Assembly: GCF_051014685.1 (NCBI RefSeq)
Contig: NC_135058.1
Span: 6,734,811 to 6,798,810, forward strand
DNA from: Ptiloglossa arizonensis
Lineage: Eukaryota; Arthropoda; Insecta; Hymenoptera; Colletidae
Length of the DNA: 64,000 nt
Direction of reading: 5' to 3'
The notes under the pieces are model-generated. The model saw nothing but the letters and a program-made list of their open reading frames with translations, made no database searches and was not told where the DNA came from. This document shows positions 44,529 through 54,290 of this stretch, in pieces. Numbering within the stretch: the stretch's first letter is position 1; every line of letters begins with the position of its first letter. A program made the translations under genes and the position numbers.

Positions 44529-45149
44529 CTAACGGAATAGGCACAGTTGGCACTCAATGTTGTAATACGATGGCTGGGCGCGGTAGGTACCGCGGCGCGG
44601 ACGGTTATTAGTATTCAGTTTGTTTCGCGGTAGCAGATGCAGTTAAGCCGGGCTGCACGAAACGGCAACACGTTACACACGGGGGCTACCCGGTCCCTGG
44701 GCCGCAATGATATTTCGCGATTCCGCGGAGTTACGAGGCCGCGCCGACAGGATAAAATTATCCGCAACTATTACTTTCCGGGAGCCGCAACCGCGCCACC
44801 GTTATCGGGACCCTCGATCCCCAATCTATAATCGGCCGAATACGATTTACAGCGTTGTAATTCAACCGAGCGCGTAAATCCCCTTCGAACGGGCCGCGCT
44901 CGGCCTACGCCTTTGTCACGGGTTAATTTTCTCTTGGTGCACCGATCGCACGGAACCGTGCCCATCGATAGATAGACGATCCGCGATTCGATGGATTAAC
45001 GAGCGAAAGGATCGATTATCGCGCGTTGACAAAAATCCGCGAACGTTCCGGGCACACACCGCTCCGGGCGGAACGTTTTCACGGCAATTGTTCCCTGGTT
45101 TCGAATCGAAAACACTATATATTTTTACGGTAAAAAGCTCAACGAGGAT

Positions 45150-45215
45150 ACCGCCAGGTCGGTACGAAAGGTCGACGATATTTTTCAAACGGATCAAACA
45201 AAAGGGATTAATAAA
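45150..45215 (-). repeat. Dispersed repeat family C, copy 2
   Basis: The minus strand reads TTATTAATCCCTTTTGTTTG, CGTTTGAAAAATAT, GTCGACC. Translated it gives ALFINPFCLIRLKNIVDL, clearly parallel to copy 3 (ILVINPFFIIYLKYIIKP). Confidence 0.5.
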
Positions 45216-46053
45216 GAGGGCTTTAACGTTACTCGTCCGCAATCTGCGCCGTGTTGTTTCACTGTTCGCTTTTCGACCGATTCTTTCCTCGTTGCGTTCG
45301 TACGTTTTGAAATCCACGAATATTTTCACGCGTCGGTGGTTCTTCTTCTCTTCTCGTCGCAGTCGGTTCGATCAGCGAGCTTCTCTCCACTTTTCGCGAT
45401 GAAACACGTATTTAAGGAGAAAGCTCGTTAAGATCGATGACAATTGACGTATCCTTGTGAACAAACGTTGCTCAAGAAGCCTTCCGTTCGAGGAAACTGT
45501 CCAAGACACTCTTGCAATTCTTTTCGTTCTTAGGACTCGTAATCGATGGTCCACGAAGCACGATCGAGTGTCCAAGAAGTGACCCAAAGCTACCAAAATA
45601 GTTTAGTCGGTTTACTTCGTTTTTGTTTCCAAATTGAACCTAGGATGTAAAACAATGTTGCTCAAACGGAGAACCGTTGTATTCATCAGCGACGAATCCA
45701 ATGCAGAGAATGTAGCCCAAGTTTCTGGTATCAGCGTGCGAAACTAAAATTCGATACGAACTGTGGGGGAAAAAAACGAACGGTGGAAAATATTTAACGG
45801 TCGTCGAGCACGCGTCAGCGTCAATTGTCTACGCAAATATCGAATAAAATTACACCGGCGCGTCGTTGGACGACCACGACCGCGACCACGAGAACGACGA
45901 TAACTCTGGTCTATCTATGTTTCCATATGTATATTGACAAACCACGATTTACCGCGTCATAATTTACCGCGGTCGTAAATCGTTTCGAAACGGCTCGATA
46001 CACTATGAACGTCACGCGGTAAATATTTTTTCTCCCCAGTCGTTTACGCGGCT

Positions 46054-46463
46054 TTCGATAGGGCGAAATAATGGAGTATGAATTTTGTTAACTGCTCATT
46101 ACGTTACGAAAGTTACCGTACCGTTACACGAGACACTATGGGACAAGGATTGCACGATTTTCGAGGCTCTTGCGTATCGAAAAGTCTGATTGGTATACTT
46201 CAAATCGCTCGTTCGTGAATTTGTCTCGAAAGAAATCCAAGGAAATTGTAACCGTGGTTTTCGATAGGACGGAATAATGGAAAATGAATTTTTTTAACTG
46301 CTCATTACGTTCCGAAAGTTACTGGCGCGTTACACGAGACACTATGGGACAAAAATGGCACGATTTACGAGGCTCCTGCGTATCGAAAAGTCTGATTAGT
46401 ATACTTCAAATCGCTCGTTCGTGATTCTCCCCCAAAGAAATCCAACGAAATTGTGACCGTGCT
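46054..46463 (+). repeat. 205-bp tandem duplication, two copies
   Basis: Copy 1 is 46054-46258 and copy 2 is 46259-46463. Shared landmarks are TTTCGATAGG, GAAATAATGGA versus GGAATAATGGA, TAACTGCTCATTACGTT, TTACACGAGACACTATGGGA, TGCGTATCGAAAAGTCTGAT, CTTCAAATCGCTCGTTCGTG and GAAATTGT.ACCGTG. By eye about 85-90 percent identical, so fairly recent. There is no shared open frame. The array begins 13 bp after a TTTTTTCTCCCCAG acceptor-like word at 46040. Confidence 0.95.
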
Positions 46464-47520
46464 ATTTGAACTCGTCACCGAGTGACTTTCATCCGTTTCT
46501 ATTCGCTCGAATTCTCGCTCAGTTATCGATTCTTTCGTATACTTCGATTCGAAAGATTAGCAGTGCCACCACTTTCGTACAGTTGATTCGAATAAGGATA
46601 TTTTAACGCGCGAAACTAAATTAGACCGAGTGTATCGAGTTAGAAGAAGACTATGTTCAGAAACGGATAAAAAGAATTTTTAAAAATTCGTTTCTTTTCC
46701 CTAACACCGGTACTTGTCACACGCTCTTGTACAACTCGCGATGGTGCCATTTAGGAAACTGAATCAACGATGGCGAGTCTATGGCAATATAAAAGTAACT
46801 TTTATCAATGGAATATTAAAACGAAATTTTTACGAAATATTCCTAGATACACAACGAACGATACCAGACAATTTACCGTAAAAATAACCCAATGCAAGAA
46901 CCCTCACAGATTCGTCTAAGTTATCTTTAAAAAAAGTTTCTCAATTAGTATACTAATTAGAAATCACGGTTCTTCGGATCCGTCGAGTCTTTTCGACGAT
47001 TTGAACATCGTCCGGTCGCGTACTCGGACCTTCCGACTCGGTGGATTCACGCGTGTCACGCCTCATGGGGGTTGTACGGGGGCGGAAAAGTTTACACGGG
47101 TCAGCGTGCGTGACGAGATTTGCATAAACGATTTACGACCACCGTTGGCGATACGAAACCGATTAATATTCGAGCGTCGTTCGCGGCAGCTGCCGCCCAG
47201 ATGTTCGTTGCCACAATTATTTGCCTAACCGCGGGAAAACATCGGTTTCTTGAGCCCGGGGGCGGCAATTGGGGCAACGTCCACCCGTTGCACCGCGAGC
47301 CCACGAATTCGTCCCTTTCGGTCCCGTGTAGCACCGTGGATGGTACAGTTTACCACGAGGCTCGTAAATCTCTCAGGTATAGGGGTGTTGGAAATCGAAG
47401 GAGGGAAACGCTGGGCGTCTCGCGACGAGATTGACCTAGGATTCGAGTCGAGTTCTTTACTTTCCTCGGGAAACATCGAAGCCGCTCTCCGGACGCAGGT
47501 GGCGTCGATTTACCTCTTTT
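46464..47520. other. No supported gene
   Basis: Overlapping frames on both strands at 47001-47476 have no family likeness. The first 400 bases are AT-rich and empty. Confidence 0.5.
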
Positions 47521-47584
47521 TTCTTTTCTTTTCTTTCCCTCTTTTCCTTTCTTTTTTTTTCTCTTTTTTGTTTCCTCTCCACAG
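47521..47584 (+). promoter_or_regulatory. Strong 3' splice acceptor (60-base pyrimidine tract, CCACAG)
   Basis: An almost pure C/T tract ends TTTCCTCTCCACAG at 47584. It is one of the best plus-strand acceptors in the window. A decayed CT microsatellite ending by chance in ACAG is the alternative. Confidence 0.45.
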
Positions 47585-47645
47585 AAAGGTCGGATAAATC
47601 GAAAGCGACTCCTAGCAGGGAAGTTTCGCCGATCGAAGGAAATTC
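47585..47645 (+). CDS. Candidate 61-nt internal exon
   Basis: It lies between the acceptor at 47584 and a GTATGG donor at 47646. Read after two bases it gives RSDKSKATPSREVSPIEGN, a hydrophilic Ser/Lys-rich linker-like peptide. The frame stays open beyond the donor for 17 more codons to TAA. Upstream, a plus-strand frame ending near ALRTQ|GTGGCG (47499) could be a preceding exon, but the gap is too short for a normal intron. Unidentified. Confidence 0.25.
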
Positions 47646-50449
47646 GTATGGAGGGACGTCGATTATCCGGTTAAACGTGGGACAATTCGATCGATAAACG
47701 GAGCCATAGCGCGCTTATTCGGTCACCAAGGCTCGGAGACACGAAAGGGGTGTCATAATATTTCATCTCCGAGGGTTGTAGGTGGACACGCCGCGAAAAT
47801 AATGGAAATTCGAGTAATTTTGATTTCATGGGTAATTACTGTCGAGGAGAAGCTCGAGCGGTGATGAACGAGGGATTAATTGCTACTATAATCCACCAAG
47901 CCTTCAACGACTATCGGGCTTGTAAATTCTTTACTTTTTTTATTATCGTTTGTTCGTGCCAATTTGTTTTTCATTGTCGTTACGGTTTGAAGTTTAAATA
48001 TTTTTTTTGAGAGAGAAAATGGTCTTCAGTTTTTCGATCATTTCCTGGTGCAAGAGGATTGTCAAAGTAATTCGACTCAGGGGTACGAAAGTAGAGGGTT
48101 CAACGTTTAAAATGACTTCGCGAAGATTATTGTACAACTATTTTTTGCTAAATTACAACAGTTCAAACGTAATTGAGAGCGTTTCGGTCGTGTATTCGGA
48201 AACTTCTGAACAGTGATGTACATACGCGTACATTGCAATTGTATTTTTATATTTTACTCGCAATCGTTATTCCATCGGAGAATTTCATTGCCCGTATACC
48301 GTCCACGCGAATTCAGAAATCACTGCATACCCGAGGGATTAACTCGCGCCATGCTGGTACCCTAAACTTTACAACCGGGACAAGTGGACACCCGTTAATC
48401 GCCTTTACGGGTTTTCAATATCTTTTTTGCCAGGTTTTTCAACGATCCATCGTCCCAGGACAACGTCCGTCCTTTCCTCCGAGTAAATTAGATTCGTCGT
48501 TTATCACCGATAAACCTTCGAATTCAAATTTTAACACGCCCGTACCGAAGTTACTCGTTTCGTAACCGATAAATCCAAGAACGGTCGTGACCCAGCCCTC
48601 GAACGGAACACTTCGGTGCATCGTAGAATCGCGATTTCGATGTTCTTCGAATTCGACTCGCGTAACTCTGGATTCCGTGAGCGCGACGAGACGAATCCAC
48701 TCGGTCGAACTATTCTTCTCGATATTCGTGTTTACGGATGTTTCCAACGTGGAGTAATTTACGTGCACGTCGATTCTTCGGGCTGATGTCTTTTCGATAA
48801 TTCGAATGCTTAAAAATAATACGCGAAAGGTCGCGTGAAAAGAATCGTATCGATAAAACTGTACCACCTACAACGAGAACCGTATTATCCACGAAACGAG
48901 TTTCGTCCCCTTGTTAGGAAAAATACCGTGAGAGATGTATACCGTACTTTGTAATTTATACAAGACCTCATTCTGAGCTTATTCGTGCCACGAATTACGG
49001 ACCACCCTGTACACAAACTACGTAACATATTTACACCCCGAAGTATTCCTATATTCGTCGATCAACCTCGCAGTATATACTTCTGCGATTAATTAAATAT
49101 CCCGATAAACGAAGAAAACGCTCCAGAGATACGGGTCGAGTGTACGAATGTAACGATCTTATCGCGAACAATCGAAATCGTATTGCGGTAAATGGGTGGG
49201 AAAAAACGTCGCTCGATAATTCACGGACACGGCGCGAAGCGTCGATTTTTTTTTTTCTCTCGTTTCACGGTCCCTTTTGAAAGACCTCGCGATCGAGTTT
49301 TAATTACAGTCGCGACGCTTCCTACCCGTTACAAAGTTTTACGCCTGTAAGTGGGAGCCACCGGGACGAGAAAAATGCTAATGAAAACACTTAATACCGC
49401 GAGTCGCGTTCGCGATTAAATTCCCTATGAATAATCGCGGTTTCGATGGAACTCGAGGCTCACGGTTGCATCGTTCCTCGAATTTTGAGCCCTCCTTTGT
49501 TCCATGGCTTTCTTCCCTCGGTTCGAGAACGATCGCGACGCGTACCGTTGGAGAAACACGTTACCGTGAATATTCATGAAGGTTTTTTTCAAGAAAGTAC
49601 GCGGAACGAACGGATTCTCGTCGATCGATCGTGGTCTCTCTCTCTCTATTTTTGTGTTGCTCGATGTCAATCTCGTCTGGTTCTTTCCCTTTCTGTCTCG
49701 CGAGCGGGAACGTTTTACGAAATGCGTGCGTGCGCGGCCGCGTTCCAGCCGCCCTGGAAGATGTTATTTTATGGATAGTCGCGGGTCATGAATAAATTCC
49801 CTTTTAGTATTTTCACTCGTAGAAGTGGCCACGAGTTACCCGCTCGCTGGTATTTGTACGCGTCGGTTGCTCGGCCGCACGAGAATGTTCGCGATTGTTC
49901 CAGTTTATGGATCTCGGGTTCCCGCTCGTTCGGGTTGTAAAGTCTCGGCGGGACAGGGGATCATTACGCTCGCGGCTCGTCGTAAAAAAAAATATTTCAT
50001 AGCCACGTTTCACGGGGGACGGGAGTGAAAATACTAAGCCTGCCCCCGCGTTTCGTATCGAAGGGCGTACGCGATAAGAAAGTTCGCGCTCTAATTCGAT
50101 TCTCGCGAATGCGCGTGGGAAAACGGTGAATGTAAACGATATCGTTCCCTCGCGTTACAACGGTATCAACTTTATCGAGTTCTTTGTAGCTCTCGTAGTT
50201 GCTGAATCGCGCCGGTAATTAGAAACGCGACCCGAGTAACGAGTACCGGGAAGTCGCATCGATCTGCGTTACAACGGGACAGCGTGAAAAATATATTCAC
50301 ACGGGTGTGATTCGTATCCTTGTGGAAAAGTATTCTGGAAAATCGTCGCGCTCGGATTAACCGACTCGGTCTGTTAAGTGCGTTTCTTACTTGAACGAAA
50401 GTAACGGTTTGTCGATTGAGTACGCAGGGGTAGATATTGCGAAGGAACG
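47646..50449. other. No supported gene
   Basis: Frames at 48173-48867 and 49425-50028 are open on both strands with no known motifs. A CACCCTGTAC word at 49003-49012 resembles transposon ends. A poly-T run lies at 49247-49257. Confidence 0.5.
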
Positions 50450-50515
50450 TAGGCTTGATAATATATTTCAAATAGATAATAAAAAAAGGATTAATAACGA
50501 GTATTCTAACCCTAT
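50450..50515 (-). repeat. Dispersed repeat family C, copy 3
   Basis: The minus strand reads CGAATACTCGTTATTAATCC, then TTATCTATTTGAAATATATTA. It lies within a minus-strand frame of 115 codons (50172-50519). The shared peptide is RILVINPFFIIYLKYII. The best match is to copy 2. Confidence 0.5.
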
Positions 50516-50757
50516 TCATATATACATATCACATACTTTGGAAAGTGCAACGCGCATGCCTTGGGAATCGACACACGCGTTCTCTTTTGTAAAGTTCCGA
50601 ACGCTTTCGCGATCGATTCTCCATCGTCCGGAATAACGCGAAGGCGTGCATTATTTGTTAATTTTCCCACCGTGTACGTTACGAACGAGCGAGATCGAAA
50701 ATTTTCAACGTGGATCCCGTAGGCGAGGACGCGTAATTATCAGAAAGTTCCGAGCCC

Positions 50758-51087
50758 GTGGAAGATACGCGCGATTACCAAGAGCATCCTGTAATCGATC
50801 CTGGGAATTCTGAATGCAACAACGGGGATTGTTCGAGCGGTCGTAACGGTGCGCATTGTTCGTTCAGGAATTTTCGATCCGGTCGGAAACGAATCTCGAT
50901 CGCATGCGCTTTGGAAACACGCTTCTCGACTCGCGTTTCGAGATTACGAGATCCCCCGAAAACTTTCGCTGTTTCGTGTAACAGCACGCGAACGTTTGTG
51001 CGCCCAGCCCGATGGAAAATGTGTCTCGTCGATAAGTTTCTTTCGGGAGAGGATAATCGAAAAATGATCTACCCCCTTGCGTCGTAA
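50758..51087 (+). CDS. Hypothetical frame with a Cys-rich patch, up to 109 residues
   Basis: The frame starts from GTG at 50758 (no ATG nearby). Near its beginning it has SECNNGDCSSGRNGAHCSF, three Cys with short Gly/Asn-rich loops, loosely like small disulfide-rich peptides, though too few Cys for an EGF or knottin call. The rest is basic (RSGRKRISIACALETRFSTR). A minus-strand frame overlaps. No signal peptide. Confidence 0.12.
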   Translation: MEDTRDYQEHPVIDPGNSECNNGDCSSGRNGAHCSFRNFRSGRKRISIACALETRFSTRVSRLRDPPKTFAVSCNSTRTFVRPARWKMCLVDKFLSGEDNRKMIYPLAS

Positions 51088-52146
51088 GCCGACGTTTACT
51101 TTTTGCAAAATATTCCTGCGCGAGGGATAAATTCGTTCTCTTCCTAAAGGGGCTAAAAGTAGGTAACAGTTGTAATTTTTTCTCTCTCGAGAAAACTATA
51201 TATTACTTTAGTCGATGATATTCGTCTTTGAGAAAGCTGTATAAATTTACATACAACGAAAAGGTTATTGATTAGAAATTTTCTAAGTAGAATCGCAAAC
51301 TTTGCCATGATTTTTCAAGGTACGTTTCACCTTTAATTCGTTATTGTAATAAAATATGATCTACGTGTTTATAATTCCGATATAAAATTTCGATAAGAAA
51401 TCTATAGTGTAAAATTTCATGTGAGAAAAATATCCTTGTTATCGACCGTGATGTGTAATATTATTGAAATATATATTGTATTATACAGGAAAAACGGTGT
51501 TTAGGTCGCGAAGCAGAGCACTCTTTAGAATTCATGTACGGTACGAATGGTAAGATAAACTTTTATAGGGATCCTTTTGAATCTTTCCCTTTATGGTATT
51601 ACCAGCGTCGTTTCTTACGTTCTACTCGTCGTGTAGGGTGTTTACGTTATTACTGCCCTGTTTGTTTCTCGCGACCGAGTGCTATGCGAAACGCGTGAAA
51701 AATAACAGAGCTTGACCATTCTTTATGAAATACACGCTAGCTGAAATCAATTTATAAAACGTGCCTTGAATATTTAAACGCGCATCCAACGCCGTTTGTT
51801 CGGTGAAAGCAATCGTTCGTTTTTATCGCGCGAGAGATACAATCGGAAACGAATTTTACTACGAACGATTAAGATAACGAAAACTACGCGCTTAAAAATT
51901 TTATAACGATAGAAAAATCATTTTTTCAGACAATATACACGAAATTACACACAATGTTGACGAAAGCTGTCCAAATTGAACACGTATTCTTTCAAAAGGA
52001 AATTATTAAGAATTACACTGTACGCACCGCGTTCCTCTTCTCGCAAGTAACGTTTACAACAATCTTTTCCACGACACGCGCTCAGTTATCCATTCCAGAT
52101 TTTCTCGCTATAACAAACTTCTAGTATCTCTTTCGCGTTTCGACGT
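51088..52146. other. AT-rich, no gene seen
   Basis: The segment is rich in stops on both strands, with no frame over about 60 codons. No repeat or motif of note. Confidence 0.65.
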
Positions 52147-52833
52147 TTAATTGAAAACTCCGAAAATTGCTTCGGTCATCGTCATCGGGAGAACGCTGGA
52201 TCTTCGTATCTCAAAATTATCTTCCCACTCGAGAGGAACCGGTCGATTGACGATACCGTGGACACCTTCCAGGTATTCCTGTTGATTGTAAACGACACTT
52301 TCCACTATGAATTTCCCCACCGGTGCTTCCTTCTTCGGTCTTCATCCCCGATTCGTGATCCCAGGCTTCGTTGTTCGTTGCTTCGTGGATGGAAATTCTC
52401 TTTCGGTTCCTCTTAGTTTCGTTCACCGCTGGCGGTCCAACGTTCGTCGCGATCCAAGGAGAATCCGTAATATCGCTACCCGACGAAAACCTCTTTCCAT
52501 TCGGATTTCTCCTACGTATTTCGTTCACGCTCCGTAAAACTTCAACGTCCACGTAGGAAATCACGATCGAAGCGCGAGCCGCTCCGCTGTCCCCGTGAAA
52601 CAAACGCGAACCGAGAATAGAGTTTACCCTTCTTTACCCGCGATATAAAGCGCTACTTTGTCCAGGAATTCCCCGGTCCTCGAGCCGAGGAATTTCAAAT
52701 TGGCTCGTTGCGAAGTGCGAGGGATTTCGTCAAATTTTTTACAACGATTGGATCGTCCGTAGCTCGGAGACGCTCGAAGATCTACCGACCTTAGAACGTT
52801 CCAGTTACGAACCATTAAGTTTGGGATGCACAC
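52147..52833 (-). pseudogene. Unidentified coding-like block in three frames (minus strand)
   Basis: From 52833 the first frame reads NLMVRNWNVLRSVDL, later LKFLGSRTGEFLDKVALYIA, and ends at GCGG|GTAAAG, a possible donor near 52640. A second frame (52633-52217) holds VDVEVLRSVNEIRRRNPNGK, SDITDSPWIATNVGPPAVNE and ISIHEATNNEAWDHESGMK. A third (52341-52147) continues as GKFIVESVVYNQQEYLEG, IVNRPVPLEWEDNFEIRRS, ending at TAA. A 50-80 bp intron could join frames one and two, and a one- or two-base shift would join two and three. The upstream edge (52840) carries an ACAGAGTGAGTCG word like some transposon ends, so a decayed mobile gene is possible. Family not recognised. Confidence 0.35.
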
Positions 52834-53784
52834 GATGTACAGAGTGAGTCGATAAGATACGTGAAACGTATAAAATGCATTATTATTCGGGAGGGCCCAC
52901 CGAACGCACCTTAATTCTTTACGTATTATATTTTCGGAAAAGTGTCTCTGAGTTTTTTGAACGACACTGCATATTTCTTTTCAGTGTATCGTAGACGATA
53001 CAAAGACGAATTTAGAGTGAGAATTTAGGCTTTGAACAATTTACAGTGTTATTTGAATAACTTACCTGGATATTTCTAAAAGAGGTGCAATTATAAAGAG
53101 GCCTTCGTTAGATGGATTCTAGGATGCGATGTATTTCGAATGAAATGTTTCTCGATAATTAGTTGCATCCTGTGTACTGTCGATTACAGGGGTAGGTCAG
53201 ATATACACCGATTTTACAGCTTTGATTTTTATCGCATGGTCGAGCTACCGTTAAAGTAAACGTCAGTCGCATAAATTACGAACAAGGGATTAATTTGAAA
53301 TTCAATCCGCAATGTCTCTTATCCGACGGGTATTTTGTCCTGCCACTCCAAGGGTTAATGTTAATTATTTTTAATTACATCGCGCAGAGGAACGTGGCGT
53401 GCGAAAATTCATATTACATTCCACTCTGTCGGAGTAATTCGTGGTTTTCTGTTCCAGTAATCAACGCGACACGTTTTTCCCTGTACGTCAAAAATAACGC
53501 GTCGCTTGAAATCGTGACTTTGTAACACCGTTTCGCGGTTGTGCGATAACAAAAAAAAAAAAAACCAGTGCGAATTGATTTCGCAAAAATTGAAGTACAT
53601 ACGGAGCAACAACTGCGACAATTTTCTCATCGCTCAGGACACGAAATTACACGAAGAGAAACGTGTACGTTGCTTTCGTTGCGTGAGAAAAAAATCGTGT
53701 CACTCTTACAGGATTCGCTCGTGTCAGTACCCGTATAACTGTCCCATTGGTCCATTCCTAACAAACTCTCGTCCGGATCATTCG
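52834..53784. other. No supported gene
   Basis: The sequence is AT-rich. On the minus strand ATATCCAG|GTAAGTTATT (junction at about 53066/53067) is a full-consensus donor preceded by CCTCTTTTAG, leaving only 10 bases between. A poly-A run lies at 53551-53564. Confidence 0.45.
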
Positions 53785-54290
53785 TTTTCGGTAAATATCG
53801 TTCGTGCTGATTTCTAGGATTTGAATATCTCGATTCGAAAAAATAAACCTTCGTAAATTGATCCTTGACTCTTCAACTTTTCCCTCGAATCCTCCATTTT
53901 CAATCAGTATCGTTCGTACTAATCCCTACGATTTCAATTGAATATTTCGATTGGAGAAAACAAACCTTCGTAAATTGATCCTCGACTCTTCAACTTTTCC
54001 CTCGAATCCTCCATTTTCAATCAGTATCGTTCGTACTAGTCCCTACGATTTCAATTGAATATTTCGATTCGAGAAACCAAACCTTCGTAAATTGATCCTT
54101 GACTCTTCAACTTTTCCCTCGAATCCTCCATTTTCAATCAGTATCGTTCGTACTAATCCCTACGATTTCAATGTAGCGTATCAACACGAAAGAAGAAACT
54201 TTCGTAAATTGATCGTATCGCGTCCTCGCCGATTCTTACGATTCGAATACAATATTTCAACTCGAAGGAATAAACTTTGGTAAATTGATC
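53785..54290 (+). repeat. 118-bp tandem repeat, three good copies plus diverged edges
   Basis: AAACCTTCGTAAATTGATCC recurs at 53846, 53964 and 54082, and CTCTTCAACTTTTCCCTCG and AATCAGTATCGTTCGTACTA recur at the same 118-bp spacing. A diverged partial copy precedes (AATATCGTTCGTGCTGAT near 53795). Two diverged ones follow (AAACTTTCGTAAATTGATCG at 54198; AAACTTTGGTAAATTGATCG at 54272). Good copies in the middle and drifted ones at both edges are typical of unequal crossing-over. No function seen. Confidence 0.95.
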
